A stretch of 6,380 nt of DNA from Synergistaceae bacterium (lineage in GTDB: Bacteria > Synergistota > Synergistia > Synergistales > Synergistaceae): NCBI GenBank assembly GCA_031274465.1, contig JAISQC010000093.1:1-6380 (forward strand), read 5' to 3'. The translations under genes were made by a program, and so were the position numbers. Below are positions 6,162 through 6,380 of the stretch, piece after piece. The notes beneath the pieces are model-generated. The model searched no databases, was not told the DNA's origin, and saw nothing but the letters and a program-made list of their open reading frames with translations. Positions within the stretch are counted from its first letter, which is position 1. Each line of letters opens with the position of its first letter.

Positions 6162-6380
6162 ATGAGCGGAAAAAACACGCTGCTGGCCATCAGGGTCGGC
6201 GACAGGGGCAACAACGCGCTTAAAGTCCAGGAGGTTCTGACTAGGCATGGCTGCAACATCAAGGTGAGGCTCGGCCTTCACGATCAGGATGACGGAAACG
6301 TCTGCTCCCCTTTCGGCACGATGATCCTTCAACTGTCGTGCGAAAAAGGGGACGTGAGATGCGTGATCGAAGACTTGAGC
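6162..6380 (+). CDS. TM1266-like ACT-fold small protein (partial, cut by window edge)
   Basis: An ATG at 6162 opens a frame that stays open to the window end, 73 codons, so the C-terminus is missing. GGAGGT at 6146-6151 stands 10 nt before the start. The translation begins MSGKNTLLAIRVGDRGNNAL and continues with KVQEVLTRHGC (21-31), IKVRLGLHD (33-41) and GTMILQLSCEKGDV (52-65). A strand, a helix, RLGLH, a second strand and a new helix form the start of a ferredoxin-like ACT/NikR-C fold. The pattern resembles the small (about 80-residue) TM1266 group annotated as iron-only hydrogenase system regulator, and related unnamed proteins of Clostridia and Synergistota. I recognise the fold pattern but not a proven function; the hydrogenase link is by family name only, and no hydrogenase gene is visible. 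Four cysteines (31, 48, 60, 67) in 73 residues are notable. It is separated from hom by 81 nt and may have its own promoter. Confidence 0.75.
   Translation, partial: MSGKNTLLAIRVGDRGNNALKVQEVLTRHGCNIKVRLGLHDQDDGNVCSPFGTMILQLSCEKGDVRCVIEDLS

Noticed and set aside
4851..6332. 493-codon open frame on the - strand covering all of hom and the following spacer
   Set aside because: The + strand frame here is an unmistakable homoserine dehydrogenase with full motifs. The antisense frame has no recognisable domain and is the expected by-product of GC-rich codon usage.
1..6380. CRISPR array, insertion sequence, tRNA/rRNA gene or defence system
   Set aside because: I saw no regularly spaced repeats, transposase motifs, terminal inverted repeats, cloverleaf or rRNA-like sequence. 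RecD2 here is a housekeeping-type helicase, not by itself evidence of a defence cassette.

Overview
The window is a gene-dense, GC-rich stretch of bacterial DNA (roughly 60% GC by eye in the coding parts). All convincing genes lie on the + strand. The set is a pyrophosphate-type phosphofructokinase, a RecD2-type helicase, a multidomain NlpC/P60 hydrolase of the kind first seen in Desulfovibrio, a short homoserine dehydrogenase, and the start of a small ACT-like protein related to the TM1266 group. This suggests an anaerobic fermentative bacterium. Synergistota (Synergistaceae-like) is my best guess from overall resemblance, but the sequence alone does not prove it.

Layout: positions 1-261 hold no convincing gene. 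They form an AT-rich leader with three TATAAT hexamers, a perfect 14-bp palindrome (167-180) and a spaced 7-bp direct repeat (182-210), probably the control region for what follows. Next come pfp (262-1479), recD2 (1481-3688), a secreted NlpC/P60 peptidase (3688-5022) and hom (5043-6080). The junctions are a 1-nt gap, a 1-nt stop/start overlap and a 20-nt gap, so the four genes very likely form one transcription unit with translational coupling. An 81-nt gap follows. It carries a near-palindrome across the hom stop codon, an exact 8-bp tandem repeat and an AT-only hairpin. After it a TM1266-like ACT-fold gene (6162 onward) runs off the right edge.

The four operon genes do not share a pathway: reversible PPi-linked glycolysis, DNA unwinding/repair, wall-peptide cleavage and threonine/methionine precursor synthesis. 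The likely link is shared expression in a compact genome rather than a common pathway. I see no mobile element, CRISPR array, tRNA, rRNA or defence cassette. The most unexplained parts are the two AT-rich control regions and the altered active-site loops of the phosphofructokinase.
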